DNA of 64,000 bases from JAJCYK01 sp965212195 (GCA_965212195.1 CBDBUW010000011.1:266416-330415); one strand, 5' to 3'. Shown: positions 18,783 through 27,807, counted from the first letter of the stretch. Numbers and translations: made by a program. The notes: generated by a model not told the origin, from the letters alone.

Positions 18783-18806
18783 CAGCTCCTTACCAAAGTG
18801 GAGCTG
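18783..18806 (+). terminator. possible terminator stem
   Basis: CAGCTCC and GGAGCTG form a perfect 7-base stem with a 10-base loop just after the stop of the acidic exported protein. The following T-rich sequence is interrupted, so termination is only likely. Confidence 0.4.
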
Positions 18807-19109
18807 GACATAGCTCCTTTTCCACTTAACAAACCCAATGGTTAGACCTTTGAAAGATAATTTTCGATTTTAGGAAAATTTTTTTTTGAATATCTATTTC
18901 TGAGACGCCAGGGTGTTACCTTGATGGAAAATTAATTTTTTCACTGTTCTAATTGCCCACCAGGCTGATCACTTGCAGTGTTTCTTCTAGCGCTGCCAAA
19001 CAGGGGAGGGGAAAGGGGGATTCCCCCACATCTTACTAATCTTGTTAGTACTGTAATACCCATAAGCATAGCCTTAGCCGCTAATGCTAAACGAGCATCC
19101 TCAACTTTT
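18807..19109. other. intergenic region with a G-rich hairpin
   Basis: Between the acidic exported protein and the bestrophin gene, this region holds an A+T-rich half and then, near 19002-19026, a G-rich tract ending in GGGGGATTCCCCC, which can fold on itself. I see no gene. An overlapping 70-codon minus-strand frame has a composition unlike its neighbours and is not called. Confidence 0.45.
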
Positions 19110-20144
19110 CTACATAAGCACTCCGTTTTTGGCCTCAATAGGTGCTGGTACATCAGCTTCCCCCAACATTTCCTTTAAGTCAATTTCAATAGTGCGACAA
19201 ATGGAAAGCATAGGAATATCATTGCCCAGTCCTTCAAAGGGATTTTCGGAGTAGTCTCCCACCAGCTCCATCATAACAAATACCCATCCGATCAACACAG
19301 TAAAGGGAATGGACAGCCAACCCCCGTATTCTCCCAATTGAGCGAATTCAGATACCATCCCAATTGGCAGTAGAAAAATGAACAATGCGATAAAGATGAA
19401 ACTAACACTTCCATACTGTCTGGGAAATGGAAATTTTTTGATGCGTTCACATTGCCCTTGAAAAGTGTAGAAATCGTTCAGTATTTTCTGTAGTTCCATA
19501 TGGCGAAAATCATCGATAAGGTCAAGCCGGCGTAGCTCCTGAAGATCTTGTGACTGCCGGTCAATGATCTGGGTAGCGGTATTTTGATATTCGATCAACT
19601 GCTGGTATTCATCCGTGGGAAGTGACTGCTTTAATATCGACTCCGTAGCGCCGTCATCAACCAATCCGATGCCAAACCTCTTTCTTCTTAGTTCCGTGAT
19701 CCTTCTGACGTGCTTACCTTGGCTTATATGTTCCCACGGTGTGGGTATTAACAGTTGACTTCTTAAACTGTAAATCCACCCAAGGTGCCGGTAAATAAGC
19801 TTTTTGTGCCATTGCTTCAGCTGGTCTTCGCTTAGGTTTTCAGAAGCGAATTGATTGCTGATATAGGACCGGATATTGGATCCCCAGGCCCGGCTGCTAT
19901 TCACAATAGCCCCCCAAATTTTCCGTGCCTCCCACAAACGACCGTAGGAGCTGTTATTTTTAAAACCCACATAGAATGCTACTGCAATGCCAATTACCCC
20001 CAACGGACGCCAAGGGATACTGATACTCAACGGAGCGTAAGTGAGTATTATGGTGACTGCGGTAGCCCAGAGCGTCAGCCATATAATATGACCCCCTGAG
20101 AACCTTAGGATATTAATCAGGTTAAAATTTTTATAGACATACAT
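19110..20144 (-). CDS. bestrophin family ion channel
   Basis: A 344-residue membrane protein matching the bacterial bestrophin (UPF0187) pattern. It opens NLINILRFSGGHIIWL, continues with FYVGFKNNSSYGRLWEARKIWGAIVN, has a four-helix core, and near the end carries YSENPFEGLGNDIPMLSICRTIEIDLKEMLG. Bacterial homologues form pentameric cation channels (the Klebsiella protein is sodium-selective). The C-terminus ends normally, so the gene is complete. It is not in an obvious operon. Confidence 0.92.
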   Translation of the reverse strand: MYVYKNFNLINILRFSGGHIIWLTLWATAVTIILTYAPLSISIPWRPLGVIGIAVAFYVGFKNNSSYGRLWEARKIWGAIVNSSRAWGSNIRSYISNQFASENLSEDQLKQWHKKLIYRHLGWIYSLRSQLLIPTPWEHISQGKHVRRITELRRKRFGIGLVDDGATESILKQSLPTDEYQQLIEYQNTATQIIDRQSQDLQELRRLDLIDDFRHMELQKILNDFYTFQGQCERIKKFPFPRQYGSVSFIFIALFIFLLPIGMVSEFAQLGEYGGWLSIPFTVLIGWVFVMMELVGDYSENPFEGLGNDIPMLSICRTIEIDLKEMLGEADVPAPIEAKNGVLM

Positions 20145-20384
20145 AAGTGAAGATTTAAGTTCTCAAAAAGATTTACCGGCCGCGTAAAATAAACAAAAAT
20201 CCCATTCCAAATGGATTCATGAATGGTGCATCTATGAGTAAAACCGCTTGATGGGACTGGATCAAATTGAAACTCCTCAGGTTTAGGAGGTTATGAATTT
20301 CTTGTCTTAGGGTACTAAGGTATAAATGGACTTTACCCAAATCCATGAGAAGAACCACTAGTCATTACCCTAAACCTAGAAACC

Positions 20385-21044
20385 ATGATCAATTTACTGA
20401 AAAACCCATCGCTTATCACCATAATAATATGGATGACTATTATCAACCTTACGGACCTTCAAGCCCAACCCTGGACCAAAGACTTTCAAGCTGAAACCTG
20501 GATCAAAGATTCGCTTCAAACTTCTAATTACTCACCTCAAATTATTGCCAAGAACTACCGTCAGGTAGGATTGTTGATAGGAAGAAGTATAGGCGCCACT
20601 GTGCTCTCTGAAAATGTAAAATACGAACCTTTGCTGTTAATGCTTTATGCTTCATTCCCTCTTAAAAAACCTACCACAAAGCCAAGTAGGTGGTTTGTGG
20701 TTACAGAACCTCAGTTTAACGTTTTTGTTCAGAACCGGAAGGTGACACATTTTGAAACTGGTATAAATCTGGGTCTGCAGCATCGCTGGTATATGAACCC
20801 TAACAGCTGGTTTTATGCCCAATTAAGTTCAGGACCACATTACATTTCCTTGAACAGTGATAGGCAGGCCGGTGGATTTATATTTTCGGACAATTTTGCC
20901 GCAGGTTTGTCTTTTAAATTCATCAACCAATTACGTACAGAAATCCAGTATCGCTTCCGTCATTTATCCAATGCCAGTATCAAACGCCCTAATGCGGGGA
21001 TCAATAACCATTTTTTGATGTTTGGACTGGTGATAGAACTGTAG
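20385..21044 (+). CDS. pagL: PagL-like lipid A 3-O-deacylase (acyloxyacyl hydrolase family)
   Basis: A 219-residue exported outer-membrane barrel. The C-terminal segment YRFRHLSNASIKRPNAGIN carries the adjacent-strand His and Ser of the PagL active site (HLSNA), and the last residues FLMFGLVIEL form a closing strand. PagL removes the 3-linked acyl chain from lipid A, which lowers recognition of endotoxin. The signal region (TIINLTDLQAQ) is clear. The name is used by family resemblance; substrate has not been shown. It stands alone, upstream of the sulfur operon. Confidence 0.8.
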   Translation: MINLLKNPSLITIIIWMTIINLTDLQAQPWTKDFQAETWIKDSLQTSNYSPQIIAKNYRQVGLLIGRSIGATVLSENVKYEPLLLMLYASFPLKKPTTKPSRWFVVTEPQFNVFVQNRKVTHFETGINLGLQHRWYMNPNSWFYAQLSSGPHYISLNSDRQAGGFIFSDNFAAGLSFKFINQLRTEIQYRFRHLSNASIKRPNAGINNHFLMFGLVIEL

Positions 21045-21318
21045 GCGGGGCACCCTAATAACTCTTTAAATGAATATTTCTTACCGTGCAGACCCGCTGT
21101 TTGGCATAATGTAACAATTGTTACTTTGTGAATGCAAAAAAATCCATAGTTTCGACAATTACTCCCCATAAATATTAGAGATAAGTATCGGGAATTTATA
21201 CCTAGGGAAGAAAATTAACTTTTGGGGTGGGTGGCACTGCCAGGTTCGTAATGTTTGAATGGAGAGAGTGTCCTTTAAGTGTTACCTTTGGGGCTATAGA
21301 TTAAAACGAATAATCAAA

Positions 21319-22548
21319 ATGAAGGACAGCAGAAGGGATTTTTTGAAACGTGCCGGGACTTTGGGCATGGGACTAACCATAGGAGCAGAAATCGTATTTG
21401 CCGAAAACTTGCCGGCAGATTTTCCACTGCTGGGGCTGGGTCAACCGGATGATCCTTTTAAAATCATACAAAAGGACCAGGGTCTTAGTATTTTAAATGA
21501 TCGACCCTGGAACGTGGAAACGCCGCCCCATTTGCTAGATGATAAGATTACTCCAGCGGACAAATTGTTTATTCGCAACAATGGTTTGGTGCCCCAAGAC
21601 ATCAAGATAGAAGATTGGACCCTGACTATCGAAGGAGAGTCGGCTGTCACGCCTGAAACCTTTACCCTGCAGGAGCTTAAAAGCAATTTTAAGCATTACA
21701 CCTATCAGCTTACTATCGAATGCGGGGGCAATGGTCGTAGTGAGTTTAATCCCCCTGCCAAAGGGAATCAATGGACCACCGGTGCTGTAGGTTGCCCCAG
21801 CTGGACGGGTGTCAGGCTACGAGATGTACTGGACAGTGTGGGCATAAAGAATGACGCAGTGTATTTGGGATACTACGGCAAAGACACTCATCTAAGCGGC
21901 GACCCGGAGAAAGTAGTCATTTCCCGTGGTGTGCCTCTTAAAAAGGCTTTAGACGACCATTCATTAATAGCTTGGGCCATGAACGGCGAGGATATCCCCT
22001 TAATGAACGGGTATCCGCTGCGTTTGGTCTTTGGGGGTTGGCCGGCCTCAACTTCTGGAAAATGGCTAAATAGAATTGTCATCAGGAACCAGGTTCACGA
22101 TGGACCTAAAATGACCGGACAGTCTTACCGGGTGCCCTGTGAGCCGGTAGCTCCCGGAACCAAAGTGGCCGATGAGGACATGTGTATAATTGAGTCTATG
22201 CCGGTTAAGTCGCTGATCACGTATCCCAAATCCGGTGCAACCATTAAGCAGGGACAATCGCTTAATATCAGAGGTCATGCCTGGGCCGGAGATCAGGCGG
22301 TCACCGCCATGCAATATTCCCTAGACTTTGGCAATACCTGGCTCCCTTGTACCTTGGAGCGGCCGGTAAATCCATTAGCGTGGCAGCACTGGAGTGCGAG
22401 ACTATCTTTTCCCGGCAAAGGATATTATGAGGTTTGGGCCAGGGCTACAGATAGCAATGGAAACAAACAACCTATGATCATCCCAGGGTGGAATCCCAGG
22501 GGATATCTGAACAATGCGTGTCATCGTATAGCAGTAAAAGTGACCTGA
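21319..22548 (+). CDS. Tat-exported sulfite-oxidase-type molybdopterin oxidoreductase (SoxC/SorA-like)
   Basis: The ATG at 21319 is chosen because it places a twin-arginine signal (SRRDFLKRAG) at the N-terminus; upstream codons from 21259 add 20 basic residues. The 409-residue product has the molybdopterin-domain segment TIECGGNGRSEFNP, whose Cys is the molybdenum ligand, then WTTGAVGCPSWTGVRLRDVL, and a C-terminal dimerisation domain (Mo-co_dimer; MQYSLDFGNTWLP). It should oxidise sulfite, or sulfur compounds as SoxC does, in the periplasm. A heme c subunit gene follows at once, matching the SorAB layout. Confidence 0.9.
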   Translation: MKDSRRDFLKRAGTLGMGLTIGAEIVFAENLPADFPLLGLGQPDDPFKIIQKDQGLSILNDRPWNVETPPHLLDDKITPADKLFIRNNGLVPQDIKIEDWTLTIEGESAVTPETFTLQELKSNFKHYTYQLTIECGGNGRSEFNPPAKGNQWTTGAVGCPSWTGVRLRDVLDSVGIKNDAVYLGYYGKDTHLSGDPEKVVISRGVPLKKALDDHSLIAWAMNGEDIPLMNGYPLRLVFGGWPASTSGKWLNRIVIRNQVHDGPKMTGQSYRVPCEPVAPGTKVADEDMCIIESMPVKSLITYPKSGATIKQGQSLNIRGHAWAGDQAVTAMQYSLDFGNTWLPCTLERPVNPLAWQHWSARLSFPGKGYYEVWARATDSNGNKQPMIIPGWNPRGYLNNACHRIAVKVT

Positions 22549-22550
22549 CC

Positions 22551-23048
22551 ATGAGTGATTTACCTGGTGGGAAAATAATAAGCTCTTTAGGGCGATTGGT
22601 CAATCTACTCAGCACTCTTTTAGGTTTAGTGCTTATCCTGGGTGCGTCTCTTATCTACCTCGAATTCTATTACGATCCCCAGGACTTTGAAATATTTGCC
22701 AAAAACCAAGATGAGGAGATTCTAGAAAATGCAGCAGAGGCTACAGCTGAAGTGGACCTAATAAAGGACGGGATACATATACCCACGGGACTGATTGATG
22801 ATGTCAACCTGGATCTGGTCATAAGTAATTGCACTGCTTGCCATTCCGCTAAGCTGATTACCCAAAATCGCTCCAGCCGGGAGGGTTGGCAAAGCATGAT
22901 ACGCTGGATGCAGGAAAGCCAAAAACTGTGGGACCTGGGTGAAAATGAGGAGGCGATTTTGGATTATCTGGCTAAGAACTATGCTCCTGATCAAAAGGGA
23001 AGGAGGGTCCCGTTAACCAATATAGAGTGGTATGAATTGGAGCCTTAA
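22551..23048 (+). CDS. membrane-anchored monoheme cytochrome c, partner of the molybdoenzyme
   Basis: The start at 22551, two bases after the upstream stop, gives a 165-residue protein with one N-terminal membrane anchor (LVNLLSTLLGLVLILGASLIYLEF). A single CTACH heme site lies at about 90, and a probable Met ligand lies in SMIRWMQES. Small monoheme cytochromes of this kind take electrons from sulfite dehydrogenase (SorB-like) and pass them to the respiratory chain. It overlaps the rhodanese gene by 17 bases, which indicates translational coupling. Confidence 0.85.
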   Translation: MSDLPGGKIISSLGRLVNLLSTLLGLVLILGASLIYLEFYYDPQDFEIFAKNQDEEILENAAEATAEVDLIKDGIHIPTGLIDDVNLDLVISNCTACHSAKLITQNRSSREGWQSMIRWMQESQKLWDLGENEEAILDYLAKNYAPDQKGRRVPLTNIEWYELEP

Positions 23049-23982
23049 ATCATCGTTTTATATCATTGTGGTAAGCGTCCTGCTATTCTATTTCAGTTGT
23101 CGTCAGGAGCAGACTTACCAGCAGCTTACTCAGGAAGAAACCGTGGCATCCTTAATTGAAGTTGAGGATTTGCAAAACCGGCTACATGCGGAGTCTGATT
23201 TAATCGTGATTGATGTGCGGCCACTTGAAGAATATTCACAAGGACACATTCCCCAGGCTTTTCAAGTATGGCGTCCCCAAATACAAAGTCAAGATTATCC
23301 CTATGGGGGGATGATGGCCTCCAGACAAAAGATTGAAGATCTACTGGGAAGCATGGGTGCTACTCCCAGCCATGGTATCGTTTTGTATGACAATAACGGG
23401 TGCGTGGATGCAGCCAGGCTATGGTGGATCTTATCCTATTACGGGCATAAGAATACCGCGTTGTTGAACGGAGGCCTGACAGCCTGGGAACAGGCGGGAC
23501 ATGGAATTACCGGGGAGGAGCCCCTAAGGGAACCACGGAATTATAGCTTCTCAAGATCCCCCGGGGATAATAGCATGGCCACCCTGGAAGATGTTTCCAA
23601 CGGATTGAATGACCCGTACACCGTGCTTTTGGATACCCGTACCCTTGAGGAATATGCAGGAGCGAGTCTCAAAAAGGGGGCCTCCAGAACCGGTAGAATA
23701 CCGGGAAGTATTTGGGCTGATTGGGTCCTGTCTATTGACTACGGTGCCAGCAATAAGTTTAAGACTAAGGAGGAACTGCGCGCTATATATGAAGCAAAGG
23801 GAGTTACAGCAAATCACACCGTGGTAGCATACTGTCATTCGGGGGTTAGATCGGCACACACTACTTTTGTGCTGACTGAACTGTTGGGGTATCCGAATGT
23901 TTTAAACTATGATGGTTCCTGGACAGAATGGAGCTATCATACAGAATTACCTATTGAATCGGACACTGTTGACATAATGTAA
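23032..23982 (+). CDS. exported two-domain rhodanese lipoprotein (sulfurtransferase)
   Basis: A 316-residue protein with a lipoprotein signal (VVSVLLFYFSC). It has tandem rhodanese domains, the first inactive-looking (IVLYDNNGCVDAARLWWIL) and the second with the active loop CHSGVR after VVAY. Two-domain thiosulfate:cyanide sulfurtransferases release sulfite from thiosulfate, which would feed the sulfite dehydrogenase encoded just upstream. That coupling is inferred from the operon. The gene overlaps the cytochrome gene by 17 bases and is 6 bases from the next gene. Confidence 0.9.
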   Translation: MNWSLKSSFYIIVVSVLLFYFSCRQEQTYQQLTQEETVASLIEVEDLQNRLHAESDLIVIDVRPLEEYSQGHIPQAFQVWRPQIQSQDYPYGGMMASRQKIEDLLGSMGATPSHGIVLYDNNGCVDAARLWWILSYYGHKNTALLNGGLTAWEQAGHGITGEEPLREPRNYSFSRSPGDNSMATLEDVSNGLNDPYTVLLDTRTLEEYAGASLKKGASRTGRIPGSIWADWVLSIDYGASNKFKTKEELRAIYEAKGVTANHTVVAYCHSGVRSAHTTFVLTELLGYPNVLNYDGSWTEWSYHTELPIESDTVDIM

Positions 23983-23988
23983 ATTGAC

Positions 23989-24903
23989 ATGCAGAAGTAC
24001 ATTGAGATCTTTATTAATGGTTACAAGGGTTATGCTTCCTATTTGTGGAATGAAATAACCAATCCTGGCTGGCACAGTTATTTCTATTGGCTCATAGGAG
24101 TTTCATTGTTCTTTTTCCTGTTGGAAATCCTTAAGCCCTGGAGAGAAGACCAGGCTCGTTTTCGCAAAGATTTCTGGCTTGATTTCTTTTACATGTTCTT
24201 CAATTTCTTTTTGTTTTCACTGATCATTTACAATGCGGCGTCGGATGTAGTAGTTAACCTGTTCAATGATGGACTGGCCGCTATTGGAATTACCAATTTA
24301 GTAGCCTTTCAGGTTATGAAATGGCCTACCTGGGCTCATTTGATCCTGGGTTTCTTTGTACGTGATTTTGTTCAGTGGTGGGTACATCGTTTGCTGCACA
24401 GAAACGCTTTCCTGTGGAACTTCCATAAAGTGCACCATTCGGTGGAACAAATGGGCTTTGCGGCACATCTACGTTATCATTGGATGGAAAACGTGGTATA
24501 TAGGTCCATTGAGTATATCCCACTGGCCTTGATCGGCATTGGACTTAGAGACTTTTTCATCATACATATTTTTACCCTGGCGGTGGGGCATTTCAACCAT
24601 TCAAATTTCAAGATCAATATTGGGGTCCTTAAATATTTCTTCAATAATCCCCAAATGCATATCTGGCATCATGCCTATGATTTACCGAAGGAGAAGAAGT
24701 ACGGGGTTAATTTTGGTCTGACCCTTAGTGTTTGGGATTACCTGTTCGGTACCGATTACATTCCCTACGACGGTAGGGACATCAGGCTGGGCTTTCCCGG
24801 GGTGGAGGACTTTCCACACGATTTTGTACACCAGAATATGTATGGACTAGGTTTATCCAAAAAAGAGAAACTGGAATCTTCCGGACGTCCCGGTGAAACA
24901 TGA
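23989..24903 (+). CDS. sterol desaturase / fatty acid hydroxylase family membrane protein
   Basis: A 304-residue membrane protein with four to five helices and the family's His clusters: HRLLHR, FHKVHHS, and HIWHHAYD, with HFNHS between. These bind a di-iron centre that hydroxylates or desaturates lipids or alkyl chains. The motif order and length match family PF04116. It is the last gene of the sulfur operon, only 6 bases from the rhodanese gene; why a lipid-modifying oxygenase sits there is not clear. Confidence 0.9.
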   Translation: MQKYIEIFINGYKGYASYLWNEITNPGWHSYFYWLIGVSLFFFLLEILKPWREDQARFRKDFWLDFFYMFFNFFLFSLIIYNAASDVVVNLFNDGLAAIGITNLVAFQVMKWPTWAHLILGFFVRDFVQWWVHRLLHRNAFLWNFHKVHHSVEQMGFAAHLRYHWMENVVYRSIEYIPLALIGIGLRDFFIIHIFTLAVGHFNHSNFKINIGVLKYFFNNPQMHIWHHAYDLPKEKKYGVNFGLTLSVWDYLFGTDYIPYDGRDIRLGFPGVEDFPHDFVHQNMYGLGLSKKEKLESSGRPGET

Positions 24904-24937
24904 TAGGAATAGAATGCCTCCTAATTACGCCTGCAGA

Positions 24938-25876
24938 TCAGTTTTCCTCGAAATCAGGATGAATGCGCAAAGCATCTGCAGCTCTAGGTTTTCCTTGCAG
25001 GGTTTTGACTTTAGGAATAGCATTCAATAACACCTGGATGCTTTCAGCATGTAGGTCGGGATATAGTACTGTCAGATTATTCCAGGTCCATTCCCCCAGG
25101 CCTTCCGCGGGATTCACAATCCCTACCATACAACTGTAGTTCATACCAAGTTGACGTGCGTAGGTAATTTCAGAGGCCACCGTCATGGTCACCAAGTCAC
25201 AGCCCATTAGTTGCATCATTCGGATCTCCGATACCGTTTCGAAGCGCCCACCGGCAGCCTGCGCGATGACTCCCTGTGCATGAACACGACTTTCCCCGGC
25301 CACTTTTATGGTTTCTTCGGTTAATATACTATCCAAATGGGGATCGGTTGCTGGAACCAGACGAGGTAAAATAAAAGCTTCTTCCTCTGTTATGATCTCT
25401 TTGACGATGGACCTTGGCCTGCTAACATTCCAATCAATAAAATCATGAGGAATGATCCAGTCACCCGCGGAATATTGAGGATTTATGCCTCCCGCAGTTG
25501 CCCCTCCCAAGATCTCTTTTATCCCCAGTAAATATAAGGTGCTCCAGGTGCGTAATATGGAGCGGTTATTGGATTCAATATCCGACAAATCCGACTCAGA
25601 AATACTCCCATGCATGGGCAGATGGTAAAAGGGAACCTCATCCACCAGCCCATAATAGATATTTGGGGAGGTTCCGTAGGGCGTTTCGATGGTAAAGGAA
25701 CCTTGGATGGATTCATGCCGGGTCAAGGCCATGGCCAAATTGGTGCCGCCTAAAACACAAATATTGGTCTGAGGTACTCCTTCAGGTAATTGCACTCGGG
25801 GTTGTGCCTGCAGGCCACCTCCGCTTAGAAGCCAGAACATCGCAATAGATAAAGAACATAGTAATCTATTAACCAT
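24938..25876 (-). CDS. exported nucleoside phosphorylase (PNP/MTAP family)
   Basis: I prefer the start Met at 25876 (MVNRLLCSLSIAMFW), which opens a clean signal peptide; the outer ATG at 25894 adds six residues. The mature protein shows the PNP/UDP family fold: NICVLGGTNL at the start, a His-containing strand (YHLPMHGSIS), LGIKEILGGATAGGI, VHAQGVIAQAAGGRFETVSEI, and the substrate region GCDLVTMTVASE. These enzymes split nucleosides with phosphate. A secreted copy beside the exported 5'-nucleotidase suggests extracellular purine use. The exact substrate (inosine, guanosine or methylthioadenosine) is open. Confidence 0.85.
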   Translation of the reverse strand: MVNRLLCSLSIAMFWLLSGGGLQAQPRVQLPEGVPQTNICVLGGTNLAMALTRHESIQGSFTIETPYGTSPNIYYGLVDEVPFYHLPMHGSISESDLSDIESNNRSILRTWSTLYLLGIKEILGGATAGGINPQYSAGDWIIPHDFIDWNVSRPRSIVKEIITEEEAFILPRLVPATDPHLDSILTEETIKVAGESRVHAQGVIAQAAGGRFETVSEIRMMQLMGCDLVTMTVASEITYARQLGMNYSCMVGIVNPAEGLGEWTWNNLTVLYPDLHAESIQVLLNAIPKVKTLQGKPRAADALRIHPDFEEN

Positions 25877-25974
25877 AAGATTAAAGTATGGCAATTGGTT
25901 TTAATTCGCAATTTTCTTCATAACAATCGGGAGTCAGGCTCGAACTAGCTAACGTCCTTGATGGGTTTTGCCAT

Positions 25975-27516
25975 TCATTTTTTTGAGGGTAATAAACGAC
26001 CCCGGGACGGGATTGTAATAGCCGATGAGCGGGCCGCATATTCCAAAAGAACTTCTGAAAAAGGTTGTTCCAACACCTTCAGGATCTCTGCCTTCTGAAA
26101 GGGTTTGAAGGCATCGCCGCCATGTGCAAGGATCTCCACGGTACCCACGTTATAGGTGCGGTGGTCCCGGAGTTTTGATTTACCCACTTTTGCGGAAATC
26201 AACCGGGAACCTATGGGTTTAGACATGTCGTAAACTACTGTCATACCGGAAAGCTGCAGCATACCCCGTTCCAGAGTGAATGATTGCTCCAGGATTTCTT
26301 TTATTACCGATCCCTGCATTTGCAGCTGATAAACCTTATCTGTAAACGGGAACGCATCCATGAGATCTCGCTTCAGTAGTTCTCCTCTGGGCAGGTCCTT
26401 CCTAATGGCGCCCGGGCTTATCATGCCGATCTGACTGTCGGTACTGGATCTGAGGATGTCCGCGAAAAGATTACCCAGATCCGATTCGGTGTTGTACTGC
26501 CTGTTAATCCGAGATACAGTGCGGCCGTTTTTCTCATATATATCAGGGTATCGGTTTCGATAGGACTGCAGCTTCTGTTGTATTTGAGCATGGGGCTTTA
26601 ATTTTTCAGCATCCACCGGAAGTAGTTTTCCTTCATAAGAATCGATCTCCCCAGTGCCATTATTAATCATAAGTTTGAGATATCCCAGGTAAAATCCCTG
26701 CCCGTAGGTTTGCATGATCAAAGTGCCTGTTTCCGGATGTACAAAAGGCTCTTCGGTGCCGGCATCGGCATGCCCACCCAGCAGTATGTCAATCCCACCT
26801 ACGGCACCGGTGAAGGCGATGTCCGCCCCAATATCCCGTTTGACTCCAGGATCTTCATCATTGGTTTGCATAGGCGCGGTTTTCCCCTGATGTGTCAATA
26901 ATACCACCAGATCGACTTCCTTTTTTAATTTGTCCAGGTGCTGACGGGTTATGGGAACTGGATCCCTTACCTCAATGCCGGCAATGTTGCTGGGAATTAA
27001 AGCGGTGGCCGCATCCTGTCCCAGAATGCCCACTACACCAAGGCGTATGCCTTTTTTCTCAATAATGGTGTACGGTTGGGCATAGGGTATCTCAGTGCCC
27101 TTGTAGAACAGGTTGGCGCCCAATACCGGGAAGGATGCCCTGGACTTTACCTGGGCAAAGGTTTCCCAGCCGTATTCGAATTCGTGATTGCCAATGCACA
27201 TGGCATCATAATCCATAGTGATCATCAGTTCGAAAGGGAGTTCGCCCTGGGTTAATTTGGATAGCGTGCCGGTAAATATATCTCCGGCGTCAAACAGAAA
27301 GACCCGTTCATGGGTTGACCGAATGGAATCGATCATGGAAGCGATGTAGGCCACACCTCCGATGTTGTTAATATCAGGCCGCCAATAAGCTTCTGTAGGG
27401 TCGTAGGCACTTTCATAGTCGTTGGTGAAGAGCACTACAATTTCCGTGGTGTTCTGCCCCTGGAGGGGGATAGCCAAGCACCAAAAAATTAACAGGGAAG
27501 AATATAATCGTAGCAT
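25975..27516 (-). CDS. exported 5'-nucleotidase / UshA-family metallophosphatase
   Basis: A 513-residue protein with a signal peptide (FWCLAIPLQGQ). The N-terminal metallophosphatase domain has LFTNDYESAYDP, FDAGDIFTG, CIGNHEFEYG, LLTHQG and GGHADAG in the usual order. In motif 1 the usual D-x-H is D-Y-E, so the first metal His is Glu. The C-terminal nucleotide-binding domain contains the ESDLGNLFADIL, QIGMISPGAIRKDLPRG and AFPFTDKVYQLQMQG landmarks. It should remove phosphate from nucleotides outside the cytoplasm. It is on the same strand as the nucleoside phosphorylase, about 80 bases upstream of it. Confidence 0.88.
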   Translation of the reverse strand: MLRLYSSLLIFWCLAIPLQGQNTTEIVVLFTNDYESAYDPTEAYWRPDINNIGGVAYIASMIDSIRSTHERVFLFDAGDIFTGTLSKLTQGELPFELMITMDYDAMCIGNHEFEYGWETFAQVKSRASFPVLGANLFYKGTEIPYAQPYTIIEKKGIRLGVVGILGQDAATALIPSNIAGIEVRDPVPITRQHLDKLKKEVDLVVLLTHQGKTAPMQTNDEDPGVKRDIGADIAFTGAVGGIDILLGGHADAGTEEPFVHPETGTLIMQTYGQGFYLGYLKLMINNGTGEIDSYEGKLLPVDAEKLKPHAQIQQKLQSYRNRYPDIYEKNGRTVSRINRQYNTESDLGNLFADILRSSTDSQIGMISPGAIRKDLPRGELLKRDLMDAFPFTDKVYQLQMQGSVIKEILEQSFTLERGMLQLSGMTVVYDMSKPIGSRLISAKVGKSKLRDHRTYNVGTVEILAHGGDAFKPFQKAEILKVLEQPFSEVLLEYAARSSAITIPSRGRLLPSKK

Positions 27517-27779
27517 AACTTTTGGTTTACTACCGGGATTAATGTTGGGTTATTAATCAGTCTGGACAAAATAAATAATTTTTGGCGTATGAACTGAAAT
27601 GGGGGAGGCTCTTTTTATGAAGTCGAGGTGGCCATTTGACATTGCAACGGCTGACTTACAGGATTAGCTGGGGCTGATCCTGGTAGTGGGGTAGTCTCAA
27701 ACATAATCCTGTTCGCTTCGCTCACTTGTCCTTTTTTGCTTATCGCTTCACTCAAACCTTGTTTGGCTCGCGCTGAAGC
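27517..27779. other. intergenic region with nested inverted repeats
   Basis: No protein gene is seen. TTTTTTGCTT (27732-27741) and AAGCAAAAAA (27776-27785) are exact inverted repeats with a 34-base loop. Inside them, GCTTCA pairs with TGAAGC and CAAAC with GTTTG, so the whole can fold into a branched structure. It lies just after the tRNA-Pro terminator on the minus strand. Confidence 0.5.
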
Positions 27780-27807
27780 AAAAAAGCCCCCAGCTAATGC
27801 TGGAGGC
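27780..27807 (-). terminator. intrinsic terminator after tRNA-Pro(TGG)
   Basis: Read on the minus strand, GCCTCCAGC pairs with GCTGGGGGC over an ATTA loop and is followed by six T. There is one G-T pair in the stem. It lies 10 bases past the 3' end of tRNA-Pro. Confidence 0.8.

Noticed and set aside
18941..19153. A 70-codon minus-strand frame overlapping the bestrophin C-terminus
   Set aside because: Composition is unlike neighbours, and the bestrophin gene has a normal end, so no frameshifted extension is needed.
20173..20358. A 61-codon minus-strand frame upstream of bestrophin
   Set aside because: No family likeness and no clear start context; it could be real, but the support is too thin.
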